Part shown: positions 8,139 to 16,789 of the stretch, piece by piece | Layout of the letters: each line of letters starts with the position of its first letter | Numbering within the stretch: the first letter of the stretch is position 1 | Assembly (NCBI GenBank): GCA_021323595.1 | Contig: JAJPKR010000024.1 | Coordinates: 1-42,004, forward strand | Length of the DNA stretch: 42,004 bases | DNA from: Terriglobia bacterium | GTDB lineage: Bacteria > Acidobacteriota > Terriglobia > Terriglobales > SCQP01 | Direction: 5' to 3' | Made by a program: the position numbers and the translations under genes | Notes under the pieces: model-generated | What the model saw: the letters and a program-made list of their open reading frames with translations, nothing else | Database searches by the model: none | What the model was told of the DNA's origin: nothing

Positions 8139-9245
8139 CTAATGGATGGTGATCGCAACCGGCGCGGAGCGCGGGCTCTCATTGCCGTCTTCATCCACAG
8201 CGGTAGCCGCGTACTGGTAGGTGCCGGGCGAAACCCCGGCGTCACGGAAAATCGGGGTGGGCAACAAGACGGCGTTCAAGCGCTGCCATTGTTCGGCACC
8301 GGCGGCAGTGCGGTAAACGTTATAGCCGGCGAGACGAGGCGCCGTCACCGGGAGCCAGGAAAGATCCACCGCCGCCGGCCCCGGGCCGGGGGCGAGCACT
8401 GCCCGCAACTCGGCGGGCGCGGGAGGCGGGAATCGGTTGGCGGCGACGATTGTGACCGCCGGCGAAGGCAGGCTCTCCACTTCGGCCTGGCCGGCGCCGG
8501 CGACGGCGCGGAGCGTATAGGAGTAGCGCGCGTTCCAGACGATACCGGTATCCAGATACGTCGTCGCGCTGCCGAGAAGATCGGCGAGCGGCTGCGCGGG
8601 GAGCGGCTCCGGCGCGGCTTGACTGCGGTACAGGCGCAGAAGGGGCGGCGGGGGCGCGAGGGCGGGCCACTCCAAGCGCACCCCCTCTGGCGTGATCACG
8701 GCATGCGGCGGGGGCGGCGGCGGCGGCGCGGGCGTCCAAGGTGCCAGCACAAACGGCGACCAGGTCCCCACTTGGCGGTTGGCGTTCGCGAATGCGAGGG
8801 CGACGTACATGAACGGCGCCACAACCGCCGGTTCCGCATTGCCGGCACCCGGCAGCTCCAACCGCAGGCGCTGCAATGGCACGCTTTCGGCGCCCTCGCT
8901 GCCGGGCCGCCCGGCACTGCCGATTGGAACTTGGCGCGGGCAAGGGACATTGGGCGGGACCGGAACCCGTGGGCGGCTGGTGGGCCACAAGCAAAGCACC
9001 GGCCGGATGAACCCGCGCTGGCCGGCGCCATCGCTGGTGCGCGCCGACGAGCGCCACGAGAGCTGCAGCGCGTTGCCGGCACGCATCAGAACGAACGCCA
9101 CAGGAGCGGCGGGGAGATTGGCGCTGGGCGGCGCCGGAGGGCCGACCTGCGCGCAGCCGGCGAGCAGCAGCGCCGCGCCGGCGAGCCAGCAGCCGCGGGC
9201 GGCGCGCGGGCGCGAAGCCCCCGCGCCGGAGCACCGCGCCGACAA
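8139..9245 (-). CDS. Fibronectin type III-like lipoprotein
   Basis: This is a predicted outer-envelope lipoprotein. The lipobox LLLAGC follows a hydrophobic stretch (WLAGAALLLAGCAQ), so the mature protein begins at that Cys. The body holds Pro-rich linkers (one run of eight prolines) and at least two fibronectin-III-like units, with motifs such as LQLSW, YLDTGI..NARYSYTLRAV and VDLSWLPV...YNVYR...YQYAATAVDEDGNES. The start is uncertain. The upstream ATG at 9329 would overlap hslU by 74 nt and add about 28 residues that do not look like a signal peptide. A TTG at 9245, 10 nt after the hslU stop, gives a sensible lipoprotein signal. It is probably cotranscribed with hslVU; a binding or scaffold role is likely. 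Confidence 0.8.
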   Translation of the reverse strand: MSARCSGAGASRPRAARGCWLAGAALLLAGCAQVGPPAPPSANLPAAPVAFVLMRAGNALQLSWRSSARTSDGAGQRGFIRPVLCLWPTSRPRVPVPPNVPCPRQVPIGSAGRPGSEGAESVPLQRLRLELPGAGNAEPAVVAPFMYVALAFANANRQVGTWSPFVLAPWTPAPPPPPPPHAVITPEGVRLEWPALAPPPPLLRLYRSQAAPEPLPAQPLADLLGSATTYLDTGIVWNARYSYTLRAVAGAGQAEVESLPSPAVTIVAANRFPPPAPAELRAVLAPGPGPAAVDLSWLPVTAPRLAGYNVYRTAAGAEQWQRLNAVLLPTPIFRDAGVSPGTYQYAATAVDEDGNESPRSAPVAITIH

Positions 9246-9255
9246 GGGAAAACGC

Positions 9256-10713
9256 TTAGAGAATATAGCGGGACAAGTCCTGGTCCTTGACGATGCTCTG
9301 CAACTGGGCTTTGACGTAGGCGGCGTCAATGGTGATGTCCTTGTCCTGCAACTCCGAGCCCTCGAAGGAAATCTGCTCGAGCACTCGCTCCATGATCGTA
9401 TGCAAACGCCGCGCGCCGATGTTCTCGGTGGCGTCGTTCACCTCGGCGGAAAGCCGGGCGATCTCCGCCAGCGCATCGTCGGTGAAGGTGAGGCGGATGC
9501 CCTCGGTTTCGAGCAAAGCCGTGTATTGCTTGATCAGCGCGCTCTTGGGTTCCTTCAAGATCTTGACGAAATCCTCGACCGTCAGCGAATCGAGCTCGAC
9601 GCGAATCGGAAAGCGGCCCTGCAGCTCGGGAATCAAATCGCTGGGCTTGGAGACGTGGAAAGCGCCGGCGGCGATGAACAAGATATGCTCCGTGCGCACC
9701 ATGCCGTAGCGCGTATTCACGGTCGTGCCCTCGACGATCGGCAAGATATCACGCTGCACGCCCTCGCGGCTGACATCGGGGCCATGGCCCGCCTCGCGCC
9801 CGGCGATTTTGTCGATTTCATCGAGAAAGATGATCCCGCCCTGCTCGACGCGCTCGACCGCCGCGCGCGTGACCTGATCCATGTCGATGAGCCGCTGCTC
9901 TTCCTCCTGGATCAGGTAATCCATGGCCTCCGACACCCGCATCTTGCGCTTCTTCGTGCGCGGTCCGAAGAGATTGGGCAGCATGTCCTTGATATTGATG
10001 TCCATCTCTTCGACGCCTTGATTGGTGATGATCTCGAACGAGGGGAAATTGCGCTCCCGAGTCTCGATCTCGACCATCTTGTCGTCCAGCTTGCCTTCGC
10101 GCAGTTGCTGGCGCAGCTTCTCGCGCGTCTTGCGCTGGCTGTCGTTGGCGGGGCCGGCGGCGGCGGCGCCGGAGCCCGCGGCCGGGCCGGCGGCGGGCGC
10201 GGCGGGGACGAGCACGGGCACAGCGACCGTGGACGCGGGGACCGGCGCCGGCGCCGGAGGCAATAGAATGTCGAGCAGTCGTTCCTCGGCGTTCTGCTCG
10301 GCCTTGTCCTCGACCTCCTGCAGCTTTTCTTCGCGCACCATGTCGATGGCGATCTCGACCAGGTCGCGGATCATGCTCTCGACATCGCGCCCGACATAGC
10401 CGACTTCGGTGAACTTGGAAGCCTCGACCTTGAGAAAGGGCGAGTTGGAGAGGCGTGCCAATCGGCGCGCGATCTCGGTCTTCCCGACCCCGGTGGGGCC
10501 GATCATGATGATGTTCTTCGGCATGATCTCCTGCGCCAGTTCCGGAGTCAGCTTCTGGCGGCGGATGCGGTTGCGCAGCGCCACCGCAACCGCGCGCTTG
10601 GCCGCTTGCTGGCCGACGACATGCTTGTCGAGCTCGGCCATGATCTCGCGCGGGGTCAGGGAATCGAGCGCGGGAGCTTCCTCTTCGATGGATGCGGGCA
10701 AATACAGGGCCAT
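9256..10713 (-). CDS. hslU: ATP-dependent protease ATPase subunit HslU
   Basis: This is the AAA+ unfoldase of the HslUV protease, 485 aa. It has Walker A GPTGVGKT (residues 72-79), Walker [10 protein letters not shown], the GYVGRD pore-loop region and the conserved C-terminal tail ending SRYIL, which inserts into HslV. The intermediate domain carries an Ala/Pro-rich low-complexity linker (about 151-190), longer than I recall for E. coli HslU. ATG at 10713 is preferred over a TTG two codons upstream. It lies 38 nt after hslV and is followed by the lipoprotein gene. Together HslV and HslU degrade unfolded and regulatory proteins in the cytoplasm. Confidence 0.97.
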   Translation of the reverse strand: MALYLPASIEEEAPALDSLTPREIMAELDKHVVGQQAAKRAVAVALRNRIRRQKLTPELAQEIMPKNIIMIGPTGVGKTEIARRLARLSNSPFLKVEASKFTEVGYVGRDVESMIRDLVEIAIDMVREEKLQEVEDKAEQNAEERLLDILLPPAPAPVPASTVAVPVLVPAAPAAGPAAGSGAAAAGPANDSQRKTREKLRQQLREGKLDDKMVEIETRERNFPSFEIITNQGVEEMDINIKDMLPNLFGPRTKKRKMRVSEAMDYLIQEEEQRLIDMDQVTRAAVERVEQGGIIFLDEIDKIAGREAGHGPDVSREGVQRDILPIVEGTTVNTRYGMVRTEHILFIAAGAFHVSKPSDLIPELQGRFPIRVELDSLTVEDFVKILKEPKSALIKQYTALLETEGIRLTFTDDALAEIARLSAEVNDATENIGARRLHTIMERVLEQISFEGSELQDKDITIDAAYVKAQLQSIVKDQDLSRYIL

Positions 10714-10751
10714 GATCAAAAAACCGTGCGGCGCGGGCCGCCCGAGCGATT

Positions 10752-11399
10752 CTAGGCGGAAGCCGGCGGACCCGCCGGCGGCGCGGACCGGACCGAGGCC
10801 GCCTCTTCGATGGTGACCTCGTTATTGGAATAAATGCAAATCTTGGCCGCCAGCCGCAGCGCTTCTTCCACCACGGCGCGGGCGCCGAGTTGCGTATGCA
10901 TCATCAGGGCGCGGGCCGCGGCCAGGGCGTACGGGCCGCCGGAGCCGATGGCGCAAACGCCATCGTCGGGCTCGATGATGTCACCGTGGCCGCTCAGCAG
11001 AAACGTGTCGTGCTCGTCGGCCACGATCAGCAGCGCCTCCAGGTGGCGTAGCGCCTTGTCGGTGCGCCAGTCCTTGGCCAGCTCCACCGCCGCGCGGCTG
11101 AGGTTGCCGTGATATTGCTCCAGCTTGGTTTCGAATCGGCTGAAGAGCGAAAAGGCGTCCGCGGTCGAGCCCGCGAAACCCGCGAGCACCCGGTTGTTGT
11201 ACAGGCGGCGGATCTTGCGGGCGTGGTGCTTGGTAATGGTATCGCCCATCGTCACCTGGCCATCCCCGCCCATGACCACCTTGTCGCCGAGACGCACACA
11301 CAGCACCGTGGTCGAGCGAATGCGCAGACGGCTTTCGGATTGAACGCGCCCTGAGCGGCGCGGCCGGGAGGTCGCGGCAAAGCCGCGGGATCGAGCCAT
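10752..11399 (-). CDS. hslV: ATP-dependent protease peptidase subunit HslV
   Basis: This is the N-terminal-threonine peptidase of HslUV. The core STTVLCVR...[34 protein letters not shown] and AIGSGGPYA is canonical. The catalytic Thr should be the first residue of the mature chain, but the ATG-started frame places it at T30 after a basic, Ser-rich extension. A non-canonical ATT at 11321 would give MRSTT, close to the usual N-terminus. Either a propeptide is removed or translation starts internally. A perfect TATAAT lies at 11417-11422, 17 nt before the ATG. Confidence 0.95.
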   Translation of the reverse strand: MARSRGFAATSRPRRSGRVQSESRLRIRSTTVLCVRLGDKVVMGGDGQVTMGDTITKHHARKIRRLYNNRVLAGFAGSTADAFSLFSRFETKLEQYHGNLSRAAVELAKDWRTDKALRHLEALLIVADEHDTFLLSGHGDIIEPDDGVCAIGSGGPYALAAARALMMHTQLGARAVVEEALRLAAKICIYSNNEVTIEEAASVRSAPPAGPPASA

Positions 11400-11416
11400 T
11401 GGGTCCGCAGATAACG

Positions 11417-11422
11417 ATTATA
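11417..11422 (-). promoter_or_regulatory. TATAAT -10 box for hslVU
   Basis: A perfect TATAAT on the minus strand lies 17 nt upstream of the hslV ATG. The -35 region is GC-rich and does not match TTGACA. Predicted transcription starts near 11410, giving about 11 nt of leader and no Shine-Dalgarno. Confidence 0.55.
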
Positions 11423-11622
11423 GTATGGCGCACCGCTCGTGCCGGGGGCGCCACGCGGTGGACCGCACCGGCGCCAATCGCGGGCGGCGAGCAAGAGAAG
11501 CCCGGAGTTCTCGCGGCGGGGCTGGCACCCTGTTGCCCCGCGCCGCTTCGGCCCCCGCCGCGCGCGGCGCCGGGCCATTCTCCGGCAGCGCCGTCAAGAA
11601 TGACCTTGCCTCGCGCACAGCC

Positions 11623-11871
11623 TCAAGCGGCGAGCGCGGCCTCGTTCAAAGCTTGGCGAATTGCCTCGAGGCTGAAGCCCTGCGTGCCGAAATTGAGCAC
11701 CGCATCGCGTGCCGTCTGGGGCGAGATGCCGTAGCCGCGGCCCGAAAGAAAGGCTTGAATGACCTCAGCCGCGCCGTCGTAATCCGCGCCCATGGACATC
11801 AATTGACTGCGCAGGGTCACGAGATCTCCGACCGGAAATTTGTCTTGCTCAGCGCACGTCATCGTGTCCAT
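11623..11871 (-). CDS. Small soluble protein of unknown function, 82 aa
   Basis: The start is well supported: AAGGAGG (11876-11882) lies 4 nt before the ATG. The product is acidic, appears mostly helical and has no signal peptide or membrane segment (MDTMTCAEQDKFPVGDLVTL at the N-terminus; GFSLEAIRQALNEA near the end). I recognise no family. It lies downstream of rpsU but beyond a strong terminator, so it is probably transcribed separately. Base composition resembles its neighbours. Confidence 0.7.
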   Translation of the reverse strand: MDTMTCAEQDKFPVGDLVTLRSQLMSMGADYDGAAEVIQAFLSGRGYGISPQTARDAVLNFGTQGFSLEAIRQALNEAALAA

Positions 11872-11875
11872 AGCG

Positions 11876-11882
11876 CCTCCTT
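11876..11882 (-). promoter_or_regulatory. Strong ribosome binding site of the 82-aa gene
   Basis: AAGGAGG with 4-nt spacing to the ATG at 11871. It stands out because many other genes in this window lack a Shine-Dalgarno, and it decides the start. Confidence 0.75.
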
Positions 11883-12143
11883 ATTGGCGGCCGCGCTCCG
11901 GTTGCCCTCGGAAGCCGCTGCCGTGAGGCTAACTGCACCGCTTGCCTCATCCATTTAGACACGGCATGAGGAGAAAATGTTTCGGCCGCCAAGCCGTATA
12001 TGCGGCCGCAACCGGACGGTTGGGCACAAACCTGAAGTTGTAGTGCCGGCGATGCTTGCCCCCGCCTGCCGGAGAGAACGGGCTTTTATCCAGTATCCAA
12101 GCGTACAGGGACGCGCCCGCGCCAGGCCGGCGCAAGACAAGAA
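11883..12143. other. Intergenic stretch upstream of the 82-aa gene
   Basis: No gene is supported here. Frames on both strands lack recognisable protein features and start signals. The rpsU terminator borders it on the right. I see no convincing promoter for the 82-aa gene. Confidence 0.5.
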
Positions 12144-12173
12144 CGGCCGGACCGCGCTGCCGCGGCCCGGCCG
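12133..12173 (-). terminator. Rho-independent terminator after rpsU
   Basis: On the minus strand a 13-bp stem (arms at 12161-12173 and 12144-12156, one G-U pair) with a 4-nt GCAG loop is followed by the T-rich TTCTTGTCTTG. It is the clearest intrinsic terminator in the window and ends the unit that includes rpsU. Confidence 0.85.
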
Positions 12174-12195
12174 GGATCGAGCGCCGAAGGCGGAC

Positions 12196-12393
12196 TTACT
12201 CGCCTTCGCGACGCGCCTTCTTGCGGTTACGCTTGCGCGCGAGAGCCTGTTTGATGCGCATCTTTTCACCGGGCTTGAGGTAAAACGAATGGCGCTTGAC
12301 TTCTTTGATGATGTCTTCTTGCTGCACCTTGCGTTTGAAGCGGCGCAGGGCGTTTTCCAAGGATTCGCCTTCTTGCAGCCGGACCTCGGCCAT
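12196..12393 (-). CDS. rpsU: 30S ribosomal protein S21
   Basis: This is a 65-aa basic protein with the S21 hallmark residues: EVRLQEGESLENALRRFKRK, then QQEDIIKEVKRH and a Lys/Arg-rich C-terminal helix (RKRNRKKARREGE). S21 binds the 3' region of 16S rRNA and helps mRNA pairing at initiation. ATG at 12393 is preferred; an upstream GTG at 12405 lies within the Shine-Dalgarno region (AAAGGAGGTGAA). A strong terminator follows the stop, and rsmI lies 62 nt upstream. Confidence 0.95.
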   Translation of the reverse strand: MAEVRLQEGESLENALRRFKRKVQQEDIIKEVKRHSFYLKPGEKMRIKQALARKRNRKKARREGE

Positions 12394-12400
12394 AGTTTCG

Positions 12401-12412
12401 TTCACCTCCTTT
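12401..12412 (-). promoter_or_regulatory. Extended Shine-Dalgarno of rpsU
   Basis: AAAGGAGGTGAA is nearly fully complementary to the 16S 3' end, with AAGGAGG 11 nt before the ATG at 12393. It decides the start: the in-frame GTG at 12405 falls inside it. Confidence 0.75.
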
Positions 12413-12455
12413 CGCGCTGGTTTATTTTACCTGACGCTGCGGCGCGCCGCGCCCG

Positions 12456-13310
12456 TCAGCTGCGGGACCGGCCCGCGCTTTGCCATTCGCGATAAACCGT
12501 CGCCCTGGGCTGGCCGGTCTCGCGGGCCGCTTGTTTGAGCGCGTCGCGCTGGGACAGGCCGGCCGCCAGCAGCTCCCGCATCCGGAGGACGCTCGGCGGC
12601 TCGGAGAGCGGTGCGGGCGCGCCGCTCTCCCCCGCCGGCGCCGGCGCCAGCACGACCGTGAATTCGCCGCGAGGCGGCGCGGCCTCGAGGTGCCGCAGCG
12701 CCTCAGCAATCGTGCCCCGGAAGAATTCTTCGTGCAGTTTCGTCAGCTCGCGCGCTAGCGCCAATTGCCGTTCCCCACCCAGTTCCGCCGCCGCATCGCG
12801 TAAGCTGGCGATTAAACGATGCGGCGCTTCGTAAAACACGATGGTCTCGCCGCGGTTGCGCCAGGAGGCCAAGACCTTGCGGCGCGCGCCGGGGGCAGCG
12901 GGCAAGAAGCCGGCAAAATAGAACGGCGCTGCCGCCAGGCCGCTGGCCACCAGCGCGGCAGCCAGCGCCGCGGGACCGGGAATGGGCGTGATGACAGCGC
13001 CGGCGGCGAGCGCCGCTTGCACGAGGCGGTGGCCGGGATCGGAAAGCAAGGGCGTGCCCGCATCGGAGACGAGCGCCAGCGACTCGCCCGCGGCCAGCCG
13101 CGCCGCCAATTCCGGCGCGCGCCGCCGTTCGTTGTGCTCGTGGTAGCTGACGAGCGGGGTCGCGATCGCGAAGCGGGCGAGCAGCTTGCGCGTTTGCCGC
13201 GTATCCTCGCACGCGATCGCCGCCACCTCCCGCAACACACGCTGGGCGCGGGGCGAGAAGTCTTCGAGGTTGCCGATCGGCGTCGCGACGAGGTACAGCG
13301 TGCCCGCCAT
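12456..13310 (-). CDS. rsmI: 16S rRNA (cytidine(1402)-2'-O)-methyltransferase
   Basis: This is a 284-aa SAM-dependent tetrapyrrole-methylase-fold enzyme. The N-terminus GTLYLVATPIGNLEDFSPRA, the ACEDTRQTRKLL motif, the SYHEHNE segment, the SDAGTPLLSDPG glycine-rich loop and IPGPAALAAAL are RsmI signatures. It adds the 2'-O-methyl group at C1402 in the ribosomal P site. Its C-terminus (LSQRDALKQAARETGQPRAT) is the small helical extension found in the family. It lies between rpsU and the RNase HI-like gene on the same strand. Confidence 0.96.
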   Translation of the reverse strand: MAGTLYLVATPIGNLEDFSPRAQRVLREVAAIACEDTRQTRKLLARFAIATPLVSYHEHNERRRAPELAARLAAGESLALVSDAGTPLLSDPGHRLVQAALAAGAVITPIPGPAALAAALVASGLAAAPFYFAGFLPAAPGARRKVLASWRNRGETIVFYEAPHRLIASLRDAAAELGGERQLALARELTKLHEEFFRGTIAEALRHLEAAPPRGEFTVVLAPAPAGESGAPAPLSEPPSVLRMRELLAAGLSQRDALKQAARETGQPRATVYREWQSAGRSRS

Positions 13311-13384
13311 GATTCGCCGGCTAAGTCCCGCCCCGAGCGCAGCCGCCGGCCGTCCGCTCCGCGCTGCGCCCCGGCGCCGGAACG

Positions 13385-13822
13385 TTAGGCATGATAGGCG
13401 GCGGCACCATCGTCCATCGCTTCATTGGCGAGGCGGTCGGCGGCGCGATTCTCTTCGCGAGGCACGTGGACGATCCGGAACTCCGCGAAGCCGGCGGCGA
13501 GCGTTCGGGCCTCTTCGAAGAGCGGGCGCAACGCCTCGCTGCGGACCTGATAGCGGCCGGTCATCTGCCGGACCATCAATTCCGAATCCGCCCGCACTTC
13601 GATCTCGCCGACGCCATGCTCGCGCGCCCAGCGCAGCGCGGCCAACAGGCCCTGATATTCGGCGTAGTTGTTGGTTTGCCGGCCGAGATAGGCCTTCAAC
13701 TCGCCGCAGACGGCGCCGGCTTCGTTTTCGAGCACCACGCCGAAGCCAGCGGGACCGGGATTGCCGCGGGAGCCGCCATCCACGCGGGCGATCAGGCGGC
13801 CCGCCGCGCGTGCCGGGCTCAA
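13385..13822 (-). CDS. Ribonuclease HI family protein
   Basis: This is a 145-aa RNase H-fold protein. The opening DGGSRGNPGPAGFG carries the first catalytic Asp (D15); E55 lies in TNNYAEYQG and D79 in RADSELM, with a further Asp in NRAADRLANEA. The short form, with no N-terminal hybrid-binding domain, matches the RnhA-like/YpdQ group that cleaves RNA in RNA-DNA hybrids. The start codon overlaps the stop of the upstream zinc-ribbon gene by 4 nt, so the two are coupled. The symbol is left blank because an essential housekeeping rnhA may exist elsewhere. Confidence 0.9.
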   Translation of the reverse strand: MSPARAAGRLIARVDGGSRGNPGPAGFGVVLENEAGAVCGELKAYLGRQTNNYAEYQGLLAALRWAREHGVGEIEVRADSELMVRQMTGRYQVRSEALRPLFEEARTLAAGFAEFRIVHVPREENRAADRLANEAMDDGAAAYHA

Positions 13823-14574
13823 GCGAGCTGGGCGGCGCCGGCGACCGGCGCGACTTCCGGCTCCGCGGCGGCGGTGGCGGCGTAGAGCAGTCGCCCGCAG
13901 GACTCGCAGAAAAACACCCGATCGGATGGCGTCAAGATCTCCTGCAAAAACTGCGGGCGCAGCCGCACCCGGCAGCAGCCGCAGGCGTTCTGATCGAGTA
14001 CGGCCACGGCCTGGCCGCGCAAACGCGCGACGCGGTCGTAGCGGCGCAGGGTATCTTCCGCGACCGTGGCGCGGCGTCCGGCGCGCTGCTCGGCGACGCG
14101 CTGCCGCTCGGCGCGATCCGCGGCGGCGCGCTCTTCGATGGCGCGCTTTTCGCCCGCGATCGCGGCCTGGGCGGCGGCCAGCGCCTGCTCCGCTTCCTTC
14201 ACCGCGGCGGCACGAACTTCGCCGTCTTCCATCAATTGAAGCAGGCGCTCCTCGCTCTTCGCCACCTCGGCTTCACCGAAGGCGATCTCATCGAGCAGCG
14301 CCTTATACTCCTGGTTGTTCTTGACTTCGCTGGAATGGCTGCGCGACTTTTCTACCTTGGCCTTGAGGTCTTGAATCTGGCTTTCCAGCTTGCGGCGTTC
14401 GGCTTGCGAGGCCGCCTGGGCGGCTTGCGCGGATTCGAGGGCTGACTTTTGGGTGGCGATTTGAGCTTCGATGGCGGCGAGGCGGCGAGGCAGGGAGTTG
14501 ATTTCGGAATCCAGTTCCTTCAAACGTTGCTCGAGCGCCTGCACCTCGAGCAACGTCTCGACGTCTTTGTGCAT
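13819..14574 (-). CDS. Coiled-coil protein with C4 zinc ribbon (zf-RING_7 type)
   Basis: This is a 251-aa protein. An N-terminal coiled coil (about residues 5-175, rich in Ala/Glu/Gln/Lys) contains the conserved SRSHSSEVKNNQEYKALLDE motif. A C-terminal zinc ribbon has one Cys pair in CGCC and a second in CESC. This is the conserved CT398-like family, often found beside RNase H genes, with a suspected role in nucleic-acid or export complexes; function is unproven. Start choice: ATG at 14574 gives the usual MHKDVETLLEVQALEQRL opening and has TAAAAT 11 nt upstream. ATG at 14595 would add seven residues. Confidence 0.88.
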   Translation of the reverse strand: MHKDVETLLEVQALEQRLKELDSEINSLPRRLAAIEAQIATQKSALESAQAAQAASQAERRKLESQIQDLKAKVEKSRSHSSEVKNNQEYKALLDEIAFGEAEVAKSEERLLQLMEDGEVRAAAVKEAEQALAAAQAAIAGEKRAIEERAAADRAERQRVAEQRAGRRATVAEDTLRRYDRVARLRGQAVAVLDQNACGCCRVRLRPQFLQEILTPSDRVFFCESCGRLLYAATAAAEPEVAPVAGAAQLA

Positions 14575-14635
14575 TGCAATATCGAATTTTAGCATGGCGT
14601 GAGGCCAGCGTGCGCTAACATCGTCGAGGCGCCCC

Positions 14636-14911
14636 ATGGAAACGATCGCCTCCAGTTGCGCCGCGGTTTTGCGCGGCTTGCCCCCGGAAATCTCCGCGAT
14701 GCTGGCCTGGCCCCTGGCCGCCGGGCCGATGCTGGCCGCGCACGCGCGCGCGCAAGGCTGCCGCGCGGGCACGCTCGCCGTCGCCGTGCCCGATCCCGCC
14801 TGGCGGGCGGAAATCGAGCGCATGCGTCCGGAGCTCTTGCGCGCCCTGCAGGCGCTGCTGCCGCCCGGCGCGGTGCGGCAAATCGCGCTCCAGGCAGGAG
14901 GCCGGGCATGA
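14636..14911 (+). CDS. DUF721 (DciA-like) protein
   Basis: A 91-aa protein with the DUF721 pattern: a tryptophan in a helix (AMLAWPLAAGPMLAAHARAQ), then a GTLAVAVPDPAWRAEIERM core and a terminal strand AVRQIALQAGG. DciA-family proteins help load the replicative helicase DnaB in many bacteria that lack DnaC, so this may be the loader or a relative. It is short, a KH-like core without extension. It overlaps gatC by 4 nt. TAACAT at 14616-14621 may be its -10 box. The helicase-loader role is inferred from family only. Confidence 0.75.
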   Translation: METIASSCAAVLRGLPPEISAMLAWPLAAGPMLAAHARAQGCRAGTLAVAVPDPAWRAEIERMRPELLRALQALLPPGAVRQIALQAGGRA

Positions 14912-15216
14912 AAATCGACCGCGCGACCGTGGCGCATATTGCCGCCCTCGCCAACCTCGAACTCGGCGAGGCTGAAATGGCGGCGATGGAGCGCGATCTG
15001 GCGAGCATCCTCGAATACGTCGCCCAGCTCGACCAACTGGAGTTGAGCGGCGTGGAGCCGATGGCGCAGGTGGCGGCGCCGAATGCCGCGCCCGGCGATC
15101 GTGCCCGCGACGACCGGCCGCGGGTTTGGTTCACCGCCGAAGAGGCCGTCGCCAATGCGCCGCAGGCGGGCGGCGGCTGCTTCAAAGTTCCCCGCGTGAT
15201 CCAACCCGCGTCATGA
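14908..15216 (+). CDS. gatC: Asp-tRNA(Asn)/Glu-tRNA(Gln) amidotransferase subunit C
   Basis: A 102-aa protein with the GatC pattern: the opening [20 protein letters not shown], the [11 protein letters not shown] helix, GVEPMAQVA, a DD pair (RDDRPR) and the C-terminal [11 protein letters not shown]. It wraps GatA and stabilises the GatCAB complex, which converts misacylated Glu-tRNA(Gln) or Asp-tRNA(Asn). The ATG overlaps the DUF721 stop by 4 nt and is preceded by AGGAGG. Its own stop overlaps gatA by 4 nt. Confidence 0.95.
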   Translation: MKIDRATVAHIAALANLELGEAEMAAMERDLASILEYVAQLDQLELSGVEPMAQVAAPNAAPGDRARDDRPRVWFTAEEAVANAPQAGGGCFKVPRVIQPAS

Positions 15217-16697
15217 CCGACCTGCACACGCTCACCACCGCAACCGTGCGCACGCAGCTGGCCGAAGGGCAGATCAGCGCGCGCGGGCTGGTGGAGGAGT
15301 TTCTGCGCGCGATCCCGGCGGTGGACGGGCGCGTGCACTCGTACCTGACGATGGCGCCGGAGCGCGCCCGCGCGCAGGCGGCGCGCCTCGATGCCCTGGC
15401 CGAGCGCGGCGAGCCCCTGCCGCCGCTGGCCGGAGTGCCGGTCGCGGTCAAGGACGTGATCTCGACGCGCGGCATACGGACCACCTGCGGCTCGCGCGCG
15501 CTCGAGCGCTACACGCCGCTGTTCGACGCCACCGCCGTCGAGCGGCTGGAAGCGGCGGGCGCCATCATCCTCGGCAAGCTGAACTGCGACGAGTTCGCCA
15601 TGGGCTCGTCGAATGAAAACTCCGCCTTCGGACCGGTGCGCAATCCCTGGGACCTGGAGCGGGTGCCGGGCGGATCGAGCGGCGGCGCGGCGGCGGCGGT
15701 GGCGGCGGGATTGGCGGTCGCCGCGCTGGGCTCCGATACCGGCGGCAGCATTCGCCAGCCCGCCGCCTTTTGCGGCGTCGTCGGGCTGCTGCCCACCTAC
15801 GGGCGCGTCTCGCGCTTCGGCTTGGTGGCCTTTGCTTCCTCGCTGGACCACATCGGCCCGCTGGCGCGCAGCGCCAAGGATGCCGCCGCGGTGCTCGCCG
15901 CGATTGCCGGCCGCGATCCCCTCGACGCCACCAGCGCTGACGCGCCCGTGCCGGACTACGTGCGCCAGCTCGACGAACCCATTGCCGGCCTGCGCATTGG
16001 CGTCCCGCGTGAGGCGATGGCCGCCGGTGCGGGACTGGATGCGGCGGTCGCCGCGCAATTTCAGGCCGCCTTGGCCCAGCTCGAGCACGCCGGCTGCAAG
16101 ATCGTGGAAATTTCGCTCCCCCACGCGCCGTACGCCATCGCGACCTACTATGTGATCGCCACGGCCGAGGCCAGCTCGAATCTGGCGCGCTACGACGGCG
16201 TGCGCTACGGGCTGCGCGTGGAAGCCGACAGCTTGGGCGAAATGTACCGGCGCACCCGCGAAGCCGGGTTTGGCGCCGAGGTGAAACGGCGCATTCTGCT
16301 CGGCACCTTCGTTCTCAGCGCCGGCTACTACGACGCGTATTACCGGAAGGCGCAACGCGTGCGCAACCTCGTCGCCGGCGATTACCGCGCAGCGTTCGAG
16401 TCCGTGGATGCCATCGCCACGCCGACCACGCCCACGCCCGCTTTCCGGCTGGGCGAGAAGATCGCCGACCCGCTGCAGATGTACCTCAACGATATCTTTA
16501 CGGTTTCCGCGGATCTTGCTGGTATCCCAGGGATTTCTGTCCCGTGCGGATTTGCCTCGGGTCTGCCTGTGGGTTTGCAGTTGCTCGGCAATTATTTCGA
16601 AGAAGCGCGGCTGCTGCGCCTGGCGCACCATTACGAGCGGCTGCGGGGCGCTTTCCCCGATCCGCCCGTGAGCCTGGCGGAAGCTCCGCGCGGCTAG
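15213..16697 (+). CDS. gatA: Asp-tRNA(Asn)/Glu-tRNA(Gln) amidotransferase subunit A
   Basis: This is a 494-aa amidase-signature enzyme that releases ammonia from glutamine for tRNA-bound amidation. The catalytic Ser-cisSer-Lys triad is readable: K80 in PVAVKDV, S155 in PGGSSGG and S179 in [27 protein letters not shown] matches GatA rather than general amidases. The ATG at 15213 overlaps gatC by 4 nt; a longer in-frame start at 15126 lies inside gatC and is rejected. gatB is not in this window and must lie elsewhere. metG converges on its 3' end. Confidence 0.97.
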   Translation: MTDLHTLTTATVRTQLAEGQISARGLVEEFLRAIPAVDGRVHSYLTMAPERARAQAARLDALAERGEPLPPLAGVPVAVKDVISTRGIRTTCGSRALERYTPLFDATAVERLEAAGAIILGKLNCDEFAMGSSNENSAFGPVRNPWDLERVPGGSSGGAAAAVAAGLAVAALGSDTGGSIRQPAAFCGVVGLLPTYGRVSRFGLVAFASSLDHIGPLARSAKDAAAVLAAIAGRDPLDATSADAPVPDYVRQLDEPIAGLRIGVPREAMAAGAGLDAAVAAQFQAALAQLEHAGCKIVEISLPHAPYAIATYYVIATAEASSNLARYDGVRYGLRVEADSLGEMYRRTREAGFGAEVKRRILLGTFVLSAGYYDAYYRKAQRVRNLVAGDYRAAFESVDAIATPTTPTPAFRLGEKIADPLQMYLNDIFTVSADLAGIPGISVPCGFASGLPVGLQLLGNYFEEARLLRLAHHYERLRGAFPDPPVSLAEAPRG

Positions 16698-16789
16698 GCC
16701 AGCCTGGGAGCGCCTGGCGCACAAGGCCGGTCCGCAGGCCCGACGGCCGGAAGGGATCGCTTTCGCTTTGCCGAAGCGTGTGCCGCCGA

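Noticed and set aside
9246-9329. Longer start of the fibronectin lipoprotein at 9329
   Set aside because: It would overlap hslU by 74 nt and put 28 non-signal residues ahead of the lipoprotein signal.
14589-16724. 711-codon open frame on the minus strand
   Set aside because: It lies antisense to gatC, gatA and the DUF721 gene, has no recognisable motifs and is Arg/His/Gly-rich. It is a by-product of GC-rich codon use on the other strand.
16698-16789. Terminator between gatA and metG
   Set aside because: Several short GC-rich inverted repeats exist but none has a T-run on either strand.
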